This document shows positions 1 through 9,705 of a stretch of DNA of 64,000 nucleotides, one piece after another (the stretch's first letter is position 1; the number at the start of each line of letters is the position of its first letter). The notes under the pieces were generated by a model, which saw only the letters and a program-made list of their open reading frames with translations, made no database searches and was not told the DNA's origin. A program made the position numbers and the translations under genes. Location: NCBI RefSeq assembly GCF_032884065.1, contig NC_088880.1, positions 31,523,298 to 31,587,297 of the forward strand. Reading direction: 5' to 3'. Source of the DNA: Artemia franciscana (taxonomy: Eukaryota > Arthropoda > Branchiopoda > Anostraca > Artemiidae).

Positions 1-116
1 CCCCTGTTAGCTCCTCATGTAAGTACTGCGGGAGCTCTCATCATGTAAGATTTTACATACACTTCTCTTGCTTATTTTTTGTTTCTATAAAACAACCGCC
101 GCGTTAAACCATCTGG

Positions 117-144
117 AAGTGCCCCTTAGTCAGAAGGGGCACTT
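117..144. repeat. Perfect 11-bp inverted repeat (hairpin)
   Basis: AAGTGCCCCTT (117-127), six-base loop AGTCAG, then AAGGGGCACTT (134-144), followed by a T-rich stretch. It is GC-rich compared with its AT-rich surroundings. It resembles a Rho-independent terminator, but nothing nearby is prokaryotic, so I record it only as a hairpin of unknown role. Confidence 0.85.
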
Positions 145-714
145 ATTTTCTAATAATGGTAAACCAAAATTTGGGAGTTGAGGAATGTGGGATTGTAAAA
201 GTTTACAGTTTCCATGCAGATACACATTTCAATGGTGTTTAATTAATACTGAGGGATAGACTTGGTTAACGCTAATTTTGAAAGCCGTTCAGTAAAACCC
301 CTCTCATGTACAATAGTCGTTTAGCTAGCGTCCAGAACCGGATACAGCCAAAACAAAAAATATGAGGAAATGCTGAGGAAACTCAAGTTTCGTTTTGAGG
401 AAAAAAACAATCAACCTTATCTTGCGATACCAAGAAAAATAGTAAAGTAAGTAGGGAAGTGGCTAAGAAAATATTATTGTTATTACTTTTTCACCTCTGT
501 AAATTACGTTTGATTCAAATCAGGCAAAAGTTGACACATCAATTTATTTATTTTTCAAAATGGTGGCCATAAAATGGTGGTCGTTTAATTTTTTTAAGAC
601 TAATTCAATGGCTGTCTACAAAGTATAATTTTGATAGATTGAAATTGAAGTTTTTTGCATAGTTCTGGCTTATAGCCTTCTGTCTCATAATGAAGGGATT
701 ACTTTAAGATGTTT
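145..714. other. Non-coding, no recognised feature
   Basis: AT-rich sequence with frequent stops in all frames. No protein similarity or repeat unit is recognisable by eye. Confidence 0.5.
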
Positions 715-1085
715 TGAACCTCATTTAACTCAATCTTCATGCCATCCATCCCCCTTTTAACCAATTCTATTTGATTCAATTTCTATTCAAATCAACCCCA
801 TTCAGCTCGATCCTCTTTAAATCAATAATATAACTCGTACCTAGAAAATATAATTCAGCCCGTTTTGTCGAAAGCCGTGGGGCATGGAAGTTTGGTTAAA
901 TGAGGGTTGAATTGGACAGAAGTTGAGCTAAATGAGTGTTGAGTTTCATTGTGGTTTATTTAAATTGAGTTGAGTTGAATGTGGTTGATTTAAAAGGGGG
1001 TTGAGTTAAATGGATGTTAAAATGAATGAGAGCTCAGCTAAATGGGTTGAGTTGAAAGGGGTTCAGTTCAGCGGACGGTTCATTT
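715..1085. repeat. Fold-back element with degenerate TTGAGT/ACTCAA arms (copy 1)
   Basis: The left arm (about 715-840) is made of degenerate short units such as CATTTAACTCAA and ATTCAATT. The right arm (about 895-1085) is made of the complementary units TTGAGTTGAATG, GGTTGAGTT and TTAAATG. The centre contains TTTTGTCG at about 864. A similar arrangement with a related centre lies at 62440-62700, so this appears to be a dispersed family. The arms can pair imperfectly. No coding potential is seen. Confidence 0.65.
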
Positions 1086-2492
1086 ACGCGCAAATCGTCC
1101 ATGACTCTTCAACCAATTCATTAAAATTCTTGAATCCATAATTAGTAACCAATGGTACATAGAAGGAATGTGTAACGGCTTAAATTTACGACAATTTATG
1201 GGAACGGGGTAAAAAATGTTTTTGAAAATATTTTTGGGAGGAAAAACTGAATCAGGCATTTTCCAATGAAAGTATCCCCCAAAAAGGTATAATTAGCTAT
1301 GTTTATTTTCAACTGAGACTACCAAAATCATGTCGTAAATAATTAATCGGGAAGCCCAAACGGCATTTCATTTTCTTATCGAAAAGGAATTGATTCTGGG
1401 AAAGAAATCCTAGTTCATAATTAAACATGTTAACAATTCAAAATTCAAAAAAAGAGTTCAAAATTCATAATTAAATGGACGATTTTTCATTATTAAACTC
1501 TTGATTAAATTTAAATACCTTTCATCCATACATGCATATCTTTTGTCAAGCCGTTATTCGCTAGCCGGGCATTACCATCTTTCCAGTGAATTGAAAAAAA
1601 AAAATTGAGTCTTTTCTAAAGCATTTTCTCAAGATTATCTACAAAAAAAATTCCGAGAACTCTATTCCCCCGTCCTCCTGAATGCGTCATTCATCCTTTA
1701 CCACCTTAAAAGAATGGAAGGATAGCATTTGGTTACACTTTGCTTTTGACCCTTTTTCTTCATTCTTGCTCTTGTCTGAAGCATTGTCTGGTTTGTTATA
1801 CTTTGCTTTGCCACATTTAATGTATATTTGTCAATTGTTTTTAGTTTTTAGAATTTAGATTGTGTTTTTTTTAGATTTAAAGATTCCAAGACATTTAGTC
1901 ATGTTTGGGATATGTTGAGTACAGAACAGTTAACTGTTTTTAGCTCTAAATTTTTTTTTATGTTAATTGTGTCGAAATCGCTTTGAAGTAATCAATTGTG
2001 TTAGTGAAACTAATATTATTGTAATAGAAATTGATAAATTGCACTAAAAGACATGAAAAATATTAATTTGAATATGTTCAATGCAAGGATGAAATTACGA
2101 AATATGAATGTTGACAGTTGCCACATAGCAAATTTAACAGTCCCCATGATCATTAACATTTCTTAAAACTAGTAGCAGTCATTTCTGTTCGTATGAATTT
2201 CTTATTCATTATGATGCTTATTAAAAAACAAATCAAGCTCCGTAGTAATCGACAAGAAGTAACGTTAAAAAAACTCTGCGAGGTATAATTGTGTTAATTG
2301 TGTCTGAATTGTTTTTAATCGTCTATCTCTTTTGTCTTCCTTGACCTTGTAAATTTTGTTTGTTTTTAATTGCTCTTTCAGTGTGTTTTTTTTTAGATTT
2401 AAAAATCTAAAAATTATTCCATCAGGGCAAAATGTATATTTATTTTCTTTGTAAATCTTATCTTATTTTTTAGTTTATGTTTTTTTTTTCAG
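1086..2492. other. AT-rich non-coding stretch, probable intron of the TRMT1-like gene
   Basis: Stops occur in every frame and poly-T and poly-A tracts are frequent. The end (2470-2492) is a polypyrimidine tract followed by AG, consistent with the 3' end of an intron. No upstream TRMT1 exon is recognisable here. Confidence 0.5.
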
Positions 2493-2713
2493 ATTGGAGG
2501 TCCCTTCTACATGGGTCCTTTACACGATCAAAGCTTTTTGAGAGACTAATTGAACAATATAAAAACGGATCCAGAACCTTTGGGTACAGTTAAAAGGCTG
2601 GAAGGAGTGTTAACTATGGCTATGGAAGAATTGTCAGATGTGCCTTTCTATTATTTATTAGACCAGATGAGCTCAAAAGTAAAAGTGACTATGCCAACGG
2701 CCAAACAGTTCAG
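2493..2713 (+). pseudogene. TRMT1: TRMT1-like exon (tRNA guanine-26 N2-dimethyltransferase) with in-frame stop
   Basis: The translation contains GGPFYMGPLHDQSF, EGVLTMAMEEL and DVPFYYLLDQMSS, which align without gaps to the C-terminal half of TRMT1-family enzymes (human-like pattern GGP-W-x-PIHD, then RGVL...EELPDVPLYYTLDQLSS). The family methylates G26 of tRNAs using S-adenosylmethionine. The exon is bounded by a good acceptor (poly-T, CAG, 2491-2492) and a good donor (CAG|GTATGA, GT at 2714), leaving phase 2. An in-frame TAA at 2547-2549 sits where the alignment expects one ordinary residue, and both flanks keep the same frame. This is therefore a substitution (pseudogene, allele or sequencing error), not a frameshift. 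No neighbouring TRMT1 exon was found. Family assignment is firm; functional status is uncertain. Confidence 0.75.
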
Positions 2714-3460
2714 GTATGATTATCCTATAGTTTAGAGTAGCCACGCAGGGATGGTCTTCGGGACACGTAACCACTCCCCGCCCTCAGAAGGTTGAATGTT
2801 GTTGGTCTACTAATTACAGGGCTCGAGGTGGAGAAACACCAACAAGACTCAAACTCAATCGATTTTACTGTCAGGCGCCTCCCATGGTCATGCCGATAAG
2901 TGGCACTTCTTGTTGCGACAAAAGATAAGGCATTATAATCACATTTGGATAATAATCACAGGCATAACCATCATCATACAAATTTATATGTAAATTTGGA
3001 GTAACACAAACAGATTCAAATCTTTCAGGAAGTTGGACATTTTGATATATAACTTCCTGAAAAAATTAAAATAAACTCAAGTTTAAATTAAAAAAAAACT
3101 TTAAAATCAACAACAAAAAGAGGGGCAATGGACAAAAACAAATGTATCTTTACAATTATTGATGAGTGAGTGTAGTATTGAAAACCGACGAACAAGGGGA
3201 CGAAATCATTCGCATAACGTATGTGTCGTGCTGTTACCGGCTGAAAGCTAAGTTCCAGCTCAACTTCTTGTTGCGGGAGCCGTTGGCGTGAAAAGGGATG
3301 CTCAGAGGGAAGATTTCACGAAACCGTGGGTTTGCCCAAAATACCGACATCCAGCTTAAAACTATAATTCATCAAGGCATGGCTAAAGAGTTGTAAGGGA
3401 AAATTATTTTAAAAGGAAGTAACAAGGGACTTCGGGGAATTTAGAAACTACAAGAAGAGC
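2714..3460. other. Non-coding, possible old repeat, nothing firmly recognised
   Basis: The moderately GC-rich patch at 2740-2910 (CCACTCCCCGCCCTC and similar) differs from its surroundings and may be an old repeat, but no tRNA-like A/B box pair or protein match can be supported. The patch at 3180-3360 is also GC-richer and may belong to the LINE scrap that follows. Confidence 0.4.
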
Positions 3461-3646
3461 TTAGTATAAGATTCTTTCCAGGCAGTCCTTCTTATCTAAA
3501 GTCAGGTCGTAATGCCAAACGGGGCAAGCATATTCTACTAGCGGCCGAATAAACGTAAAGAAAATACGTAATAGGAGGGGGGTTGGGTCACCATGGCAAC
3601 CAAAGAGTTTTAAAGATAGGATACCCAGGTCTGCCCATTTGATCAT
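3461..3646 (-). pseudogene. LINE reverse transcriptase C-terminal fragment
   Basis: Reading on the minus strand gives FIRPLVEYACPVWHYDLT followed by DKKDCLERI. This matches the post-palm region of non-LTR retrotransposon reverse transcriptases (pattern Y-x-x-xIRPxLEYaspVWhpxLt...xLExiQ). Only about 60 residues survive before a stop. Upstream on the minus strand, the expected preceding RT motifs are not readable, so the fragment is truncated. It resembles the LINE C-terminus at about 26.1 kb and may be the same family. Confidence 0.6.
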
Positions 3647-4817
3647 CTCCTATGTCTGTTTCTCCCACCCCAGTTCATCTGTGAGATATATTCTTAGAAG
3701 TTTGATGTCCGCGATGCCGCAACCTGAAACATTCTGTAAAGTAGGAGATGAGTTGTCCCTCTGAAAAAAAAAAGTTAATACGATCGATTTTTCGCGATGG
3801 ACGACCATTTTTTCCTCCGCTTGGCGTATTCCGTGACATAACAGCGTTACTTGAAATGGGAGGTTCTGAAAATTATCAAGTTCCTAACTTTTAAATTCTA
3901 AATTTAACATCGAGGACAGTTAATGTGCTTTCTTATTTGTCATAAAACTACTGGAGGTGTAATAACTAGGAGCAGAGTAGGGAGTGTCTAATTACAGGAG
4001 GGGTACCTATTTCAGACTTCGACAGAAATGAATGGGAAGGAAACTGTAAATGCAGGTCTCCCTAATCCCCATCTCAATAGTTATATCTATTATACCAAAT
4101 GGAAAATTAGTTTTTCTCTACTTACTCTGTCTAAATTTTCTTAAAAAGTATTCTATTAGTTTGAATATTTTACCCATATACAATCGTAACTATTTTAAAC
4201 GCACACACAGTTAACAGTAGAGGCCTAATTGTAATTGCAAATCTATAGCTTGAGCCTAATTTTGGAAAATAGGCTACTGCCCAATCTTGGACAGAGGATC
4301 TTAAAATTGAAGTATCCTAATCATGGACAGATTCAATCACTGACAGGTGTTGTGAAAAAGAATAATCATATTTAAATAGGCTTGGATATAAGATTGTAGT
4401 CAGCCAATCCTAACTATCTGCACTAGGTCCAAAATTAAGAACCTGCTGTCCTTTTTTACGTAAGATACATTTTAGTCAAAACATATATCCAAGATTACAA
4501 ACAGTTTAAGCACTGTTTTTTTACCCTAAATTTTCCAAGCCCCTTTCACACATTACCTCTCCCACCACTCATAGTCGTCACACTGACCTCTGCAGTAGGT
4601 TCTACCTTCTCCCAAAAGGCCCTCATAGATGACTTTTACAAAGTTACCAACTGCAACCCAAATGAGAACTAAGTTCACATTCCTTTTCACTATCTTACCC
4701 AAGAGAACTGTCTGAGTTGTAATATTCAGTCAAAGTCTGGCAAAACACTCATAAATTTTCTTATAGGTTTATGGTTTAATATGAAAATGGATAAAGGTTG
4801 AGCATAGAACCTCTTGA

Positions 4818-4819
<2 letters not shown>
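3647..4819. other. Non-coding, nothing recognised
   Basis: AT-rich DNA with no long open frames. No repeat family shared with the rest of the window was noticed. Confidence 0.5.
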
Positions 4820-5087
<268 letters not shown>

Positions 5088-5090
5088 GTG

Positions 5091-5436
5091 AACGTCAAAA
5101 TTAATTTTTTCTCCTTGGATTTAGTTAGCGTTGCCAGTCAACTTCCCGACTTAGTGCAAGGTATGATGATGACAGGTTTGTTTAGGTGAGGTTAGGTTGG
5201 ACTAGCTAATGTTATGTTTTAACCCATTTCTGATATTTAGAACATGATTTAATCTAAGCTTGCCTAAACTAACATAATCTAACCTAACCTTAACGTTTAC
5301 TATCATAGCTTGCATAAGACTGAAAAACCTGACTCTCAAAGTTAATTGAATCAAAGCAGAGAAAGGGAATTTCAAACATTCATCGGTAAATGCCAAGATA
5401 AACCATATTTTGGACATTCACGTTAACATCCAAGAG
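5091..5436 (+). repeat. Dispersed repeat R2, left copy
   Basis: This roughly 300-bp segment contains TCCTTGGATTTAGT, GCGTTGCCAGT, GATGATGA, TAGGTTAGGTT-like words, CTAACCTAA and ends with GGACATTCACGTTA. The same ordered words recur at 7227-7520. The two copies are clearly homologous but diverged. Ends resemble imperfect inverted repeats (GTGAACGTCAAAAT against TTTGGACATTCAC), so a MITE is possible but unproven. Confidence 0.7.
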
Positions 5437-5531
5437 AATCCGAGAAGGCACATCAATTAAACCAAATTGAGCAATTATTTTTTTTATTTCGGTGCCATTT
5501 AGGAAGCCGGAGGAAGAATTTGCAATATCTG

Positions 5532-5532
<1 letters not shown>

Positions 5533-5626
<94 letters not shown>

Positions 5627-5637
5627 TGTATATATAT
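5533..5637. repeat. (TA)n microsatellite
   Basis: About 105 bp of TA repeat, with a CATATATGTA interruption near 5621. It abuts the hairpin tip of HTR copy A. Confidence 0.95.
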
Positions 5638-5670
5638 ACTATTGAGCCGGGAGCGACCCGGCTCAATAGT
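5638..5670. repeat. 13-bp perfect hairpin at the tip of HTR copy A
   Basis: ACTATTGAGCCGG (5638-5650), loop GAGCGAC, then CCGGCTCAATAGT (5658-5670). In other HTR copies the word ACTATTGAGCCGGGTCGCTCC continues into TTACTACAGTTCG. Here it folds back on itself instead, as if the terminus had been repaired by snap-back synthesis next to the (TA)n tract. Confidence 0.9.
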
Positions 5671-7130
5671 AACCGAAGCTCTAAAAATGTAATTTTGATA
5701 CCAATAATTACATCAAAAGAATCGCATTTTAATGCTGATTTTAATATATAAGTTTCATCAAGATCAGTTATACCCATCACAAGTTACGGGTCTGAGAAAA
5801 TGTGCCTCATTTTAGAAACTAGGGGGAAACACCCTCTAAAAGTCATACAATCTTAACGAAAATCATACCATCAGATTCAGCGTATCAGAGAACCTCATAG
5901 TAGAAGTTTCAAGCTCCTATCTACAAAAATGTGGAATTTCGCATTTTTTTTACCAGAAGACAGGTCACGGATGCGTGTTTTTTTGTTTGTTTTTTTGTTG
6001 TTTTTCCCAGGGGTAATCGTATCGACTGAGTGGTCCTAGAATGTTGCAAGAGGGCTCATTCTAACGGAAATGAAAAATTCTAGTGCACTTTTTAAGTGAC
6101 CAAAAAATTGGAGGGCACCTACGCAACCTCCCACGCTCATTTTTCCCCAAAGTTACCGAATCAAAATTCCGAGATAGCCACTTTATTCACCATAGTCGAA
6201 AAACCTATTAACTTTGTCTTTGGGGATGACTTAATCCCCCACAGTCCCCCTGGGAGGGGCTGCAAGTTACAAACTTTGACCTGTGTTTACATATAGTAAT
6301 GGTTACTGGGAAGTGTACAAACGTTTCTAGGAGGATTTTTTGGTCTAGGGGTGGAGAGTTGAGGGGGGGGGGGGTTACGTGGGAGGATATTTCCATGAAG
6401 AAACTTTTCATGGGGGAAGAGAATTTCAATGAAGGGAGTGCAGGATTTTCTAGCATTATTTGAAAAAATAAATATGAAAAGTTTTTTCTACTGAAGGTAA
6501 GAAGCAGCATTAAAACAAAACGAACAAAAATTATTACGCATAGGAGGGATTTACCTCCTCGTTATACCTCACTCTTTTCGCTAAAGTGTTTTTAGTAATT
6601 TCAACTATTTATTCTACGGCCTTTGTGATTCAAAGGTCATTCTTAAGGAATTGGGACAAAATCTAAGCTTTAGTGTAAAGAGCGAGGTATCGACGAGGGT
6701 TGAACCCCCTCATATACGCAATAAAACATACGAATATAGAAGTTCGTTACGTAAGTTACGTATATTTTTTACCAATGAAAACGTTTGTAAAAAATTAAAA
6801 GTTCTAGTTGCTTTTTTAAGTAATCAAAAACTAGGAGGGCAACTAGGCCTCCTCCCTCGCTTCTTTTTTCTCAAAATCTTCCGATTATTTGCAATTAATG
6901 AATATGCAAATTTCGTTTTAATTATTTATGTGCGGAGAGCCAAGATCAAAACAGTAGTAAGTTTCTTACTGTTTTAAAAATAGAGTTAAGAGAAAGAGTC
7001 AAACTTTAGCGTAAAGAGCGAGGCGTTGAGGAGGAAAAGCCCCTTTCATATACGGAGTAATTTCTATTCGTTTTAAGTTTTAATGTTGCTCCTTACGTTC
7101 ATTTGAAAAAACTTGTTTTTCTTATTTAAT
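5638..7130 (-). mobile_element. HTR fold-back family, copy A (minus arm, axis, short plus arm)
   Basis: The minus arm runs from the hairpin tip to about 6960 and contains the family's ordered landmarks: TCATACAATCTTAACG, GGTCACGGATGCGTG, AGTGACCAAAAAATTGG, GGGGATGACTTAATCC and TTACATATAGTAATGG. The axis (ACTGTTTTAAAAATAGAG... at about 6968-7000) is followed by a short plus arm (CTTTAGCGTAAAGAGCGAGG, then TTTTAATGTTGCTCC) ending near 7130. No convincing ORF is present; the open frames in it are short and not conserved between copies. Confidence 0.85.
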
Positions 7131-7159
7131 CTGTATATAAGTCGATATAGGTGAATTTT

Positions 7160-7231
7160 GACATTCACCGGTGAATATCCCAAATACCTTTTTTTGACAT
7201 TCACCGGTGAATATCCCAAATACCTTTTTTT
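7160..7231. repeat. Tandem duplication of a 36-bp unit with ATTCACCGGTGAAT palindrome
   Basis: GACATTCACCGGTGAATATC and the next 16 bases occur twice in tandem (7160-7195 and 7196-7231). Each unit contains the 14-bp perfect palindrome ATTCACCGGTGAAT. The words also resemble the end of repeat R2 (GGACATTCAC). Confidence 0.9.
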
Positions 7232-7520
7232 TTTCCTCCTTGGATTTAGTCAGCGTTGCCAGTTAGCTTTTTCAGTTTAATGCAAGGTTTGATGATGATA
7301 GGTTAGGTTTACTTAGTCTAGGTTTTTAACCCATTCCTTATATTTATAACCAAATTCAATCTAACCTAAACTAATATAATCTAACTTAAGTTTAACTTTT
7401 ACCATCGTAGCTTAAGCTTATCCGCAAAGCTAATTGAATCCAAGCCGAGAAAAAAGAATTTTGGACATTCACTGGTGAGTGTTGACACTAATCAGATTTG
7501 GGACATTCACGTTAGCATAT
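7227..7520 (+). repeat. Dispersed repeat R2, right copy
   Basis: Collinear with 5091-5436: TCCTTGGATTTAGTC, GCGTTGCCAGT, GATGATGATAGG, CTAACCTAAACTAA, AGCTAATTGAATCCAAGC and final GGGACATTCACGTTAGC. The two R2 copies flank HTR copy A in the same orientation. Confidence 0.7.
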
Positions 7521-8213
7521 ATATATATTTATACAAAAAAAAGTTGACGTTTTGGAGTAACTTTTGTATAGCCAGTGTGGTCTGGAAACCATAACTAATT
7601 GCAGCACTCTTTTTAATATAGGAGTATAGCAGAGTAATCTCTTTTTTTCTCTTCTTACTTCTTTTTTCCTTTTTTAATTTCTTTTTTTTTCTGTTACACT
7701 TTTTTTTTACTTTTGTCTTTTTCCCTATTTTTACTTTTTCTATCTTTTTTACTGTTGTATTTTTCCTCTTTTTTTACTTTTTCTCTGAGTTAAATAAAAA
7801 AAAAGTATGTTTGAATCAAAGGAATTTTAGTAAAGTCATATATTTTGCTCACAATTGTATAGTTTTATTTTAGGTTTTAATATTGTTTAATTTGTATCAG
7901 CTTACGCCACCGGTGACGTCAGTTTGTTCAAAAACATAGCCAGTGTACTGTGTGAATCATAATTAAATTGCAGCGCATTTTGAAATTACGAGTTAAATTA
8001 AAAGGATAGAACATTAATCTTTCTTTTTCACGGCTCTTTTTCGTACTTTTTTCTCTTTTAATATTTGGTTTAATAGTGTTTCGTTTGTCTCAGCTTGGGC
8101 TGCTGGCGAAATAAGTTTTGTGTTTTTTTGTCCTCTAGAAAAGATGGTCCATTTTTTTACAATCTTAACTTTAATTATTTTCGACTCTGCGTCCTCTTGA
8201 CGTACAAACAACA
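7521..8213. other. Non-coding with polypyrimidine tract
   Basis: A T-rich low-complexity tract (about 7637-7787) consists of degenerate units such as CTTTTTTTAC. The part after 8000 may be the upstream portion of the Penelope-like element, but no motif is readable before about 8214. Confidence 0.5.
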
Positions 8214-9050
8214 GTAGAATTAGAAAAAGATGGGGAACTTCCTTTTCTTGATATTCTTCTTTTAAAGAAAGAAAATAGTCTGGATTTTAAAATTTATAGA
8301 AAACCAACTAACAATAATAGTTTTTTGTCTTTTTTCTGTGGTCATGCTCGCCAAATAATTTTGGTTTAATCATAACTCTAACAAAGCGAATTTTTAGTAT
8401 TTGCTCTCCGAAATTTATTAAGGAGGAGTTTTCATTTCTATGAGAAATGATAAGTAACCATTATCCAAGCTGGTTAATTGACCAGACTTTTCTAAAAAGA
8501 AGAAAAAAGTTATATTTCTAAGAAGTTTTAGAAACAACTAAAGTGAAGGATGTGTTTTGTTCTTTACCATATGTTCCAAGGTTAACTGAAAAACTAAAAA
8601 GAATCTTACAAAGTAATAGTTTAAAGGTAGCTTTAAGGAATTGTAATACTTTGGGTAGTTTTCTATATTCTGGAAAGGATCGAACTTCATTGGAGCAGCA
8701 AAGTGGAGTCAATCAGATCCCATCTACTCGTGGAAACTCCTATGTTGGATCTACTGACCAGAATTTAAAAATGATATTATTGCAACACAAATATTCTATT
8801 TCATTGGCTTTAAAGCAGAATTCCAAACTTGGAGATTTCGTATCTGCTATATTAGAAGACTTTTTCAATATTGGAGCCATTTTATTATGTTCAAAGGTGT
8901 CTCTTTGATTTCTAGGGACGGGGCTTAAATTAATTCTCAGAGAAATAATGTAAATTAAGAAAATTTTGTTAAAAAACATGGTTTTGAATAGAGATGCGGG
9001 TGAACTTGGCTTAAATTCAATTTAAGATAATTTACTAAGGTCAGATAAAG
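8214..9050 (+). pseudogene. Penelope-like element: reverse transcriptase C-terminus plus GIY-YIG endonuclease, degraded
   Basis: Reading in order: ELEKDGELPFLDILLL and YRKPTNNNS (8214-8325), a frameshift near 8350, CSPKFIKEEFSFL, then VFCSLPYVPRLTEKLKRIL (8549-8605), TLGSFL, KDRTSLEQQSGV, NSYVGSTDQNL with a following HK (about 8740-8795), and NRDAGEL (about 8984). This order matches Penelope-like elements, where a reverse transcriptase is followed by a linker with the LPY...KI motif and a GIY-YIG nuclease (consensus YIGxTxRxLxxRxxEH). The Tyr-x-Gly of the nuclease remains, but the upstream GIY-side cysteines are lost. There are at least one frameshift and three stops. The finger and palm domains upstream are missing, so it is 5'-truncated and inactive. 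Confidence 0.75.
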
Positions 9051-9489
9051 TAAAGTTCGTTTCTTCCAATACATTTGACTTCTGACCACCTGATAATCCA
9101 AATCAATCTAATGAACCGAAAACTGAAAAGTCAAGGATAGTTACTTGTGTAATTGTGTTGAAAAAAAATAAGAGCGCTAAATAAAATAATATTATATAAC
9201 ACTATAATAAAATATATTATAAAACACTAAATAATAATATTATGTAATTATTTTGTTCTGTATAAGTATCGCTGTTTTAATTGTAATACTTCAATTGATC
9301 TGCTGATGACGAGCACTGTATGTGTGATCGAAATATCCAAAAGTCTTGCCACTGTCTAATACAAGGATTTACTGGATAATAATACAAGGATAATAATAAT
9401 AATAATACAAGGATTTTATCTGCTAATATCAAACAGCTACCTTCCATAATGCGTCTATGCTACCTTTTAAGCATTATTTGAAATTGAAG
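9051..9489 (+). other. Probable 3' tail of the Penelope-like element and TAA-rich repeats
   Basis: AT-rich DNA with an imperfect ATAATATTATATAACACTAT repeat near 9190-9240. The word TGTGTGATCGAAATAT at about 9320 recurs near 15130 (see there). At 9352-9415 the word ATACAAGGAT is repeated three times around a short (AAT)n tract. Confidence 0.5.
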
Positions 9490-9705
9490 GTCTTTGTTTT
9501 TAGACTTAAAAATTATTTTGGGGCTTGACTATTCTATTCTTAACATCTTCACTGTATCTACCATCTATACTAATGTTACTACCTAGGTAAGAAAAGCGAC
9601 CTACTTGATCGATCTTTCCGTTATCCAGCATCACTTTCATTTTTTCCAGTCTAAGCTATTCAGTCTTCCTAACATTGATTACTGTCAAGTCTTGCACCCT
9701 GGGCC
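9490..9705 (-). pseudogene. LINE reverse transcriptase fragment (RTE-like C-terminal region)
   Basis: Minus-strand reading gives DLTVINVRKTE, a stop, LRLEKMKVMLDNGKI, then VGRFSYLGSNISIDGR and DVKNRI. This is the region just after the catalytic palm in RTE-type and related LINEs (pattern lkinvxKTk...VdxFxYLGSxItxDG...ExxxRI). Only about 70 residues survive. The tail continues in frame as KPQNN before stops near 9530. Confidence 0.65.

Noticed and set aside
117..144. Rho-independent terminator
   Set aside because: The sequence is eukaryotic (spliced exons, LINEs, piggyBac), so the hairpin is not interpreted as a bacterial terminator.
2740..2910. tRNA-derived SINE
   Set aside because: GC-richer patch, but no convincing A and B box pair and no tail.
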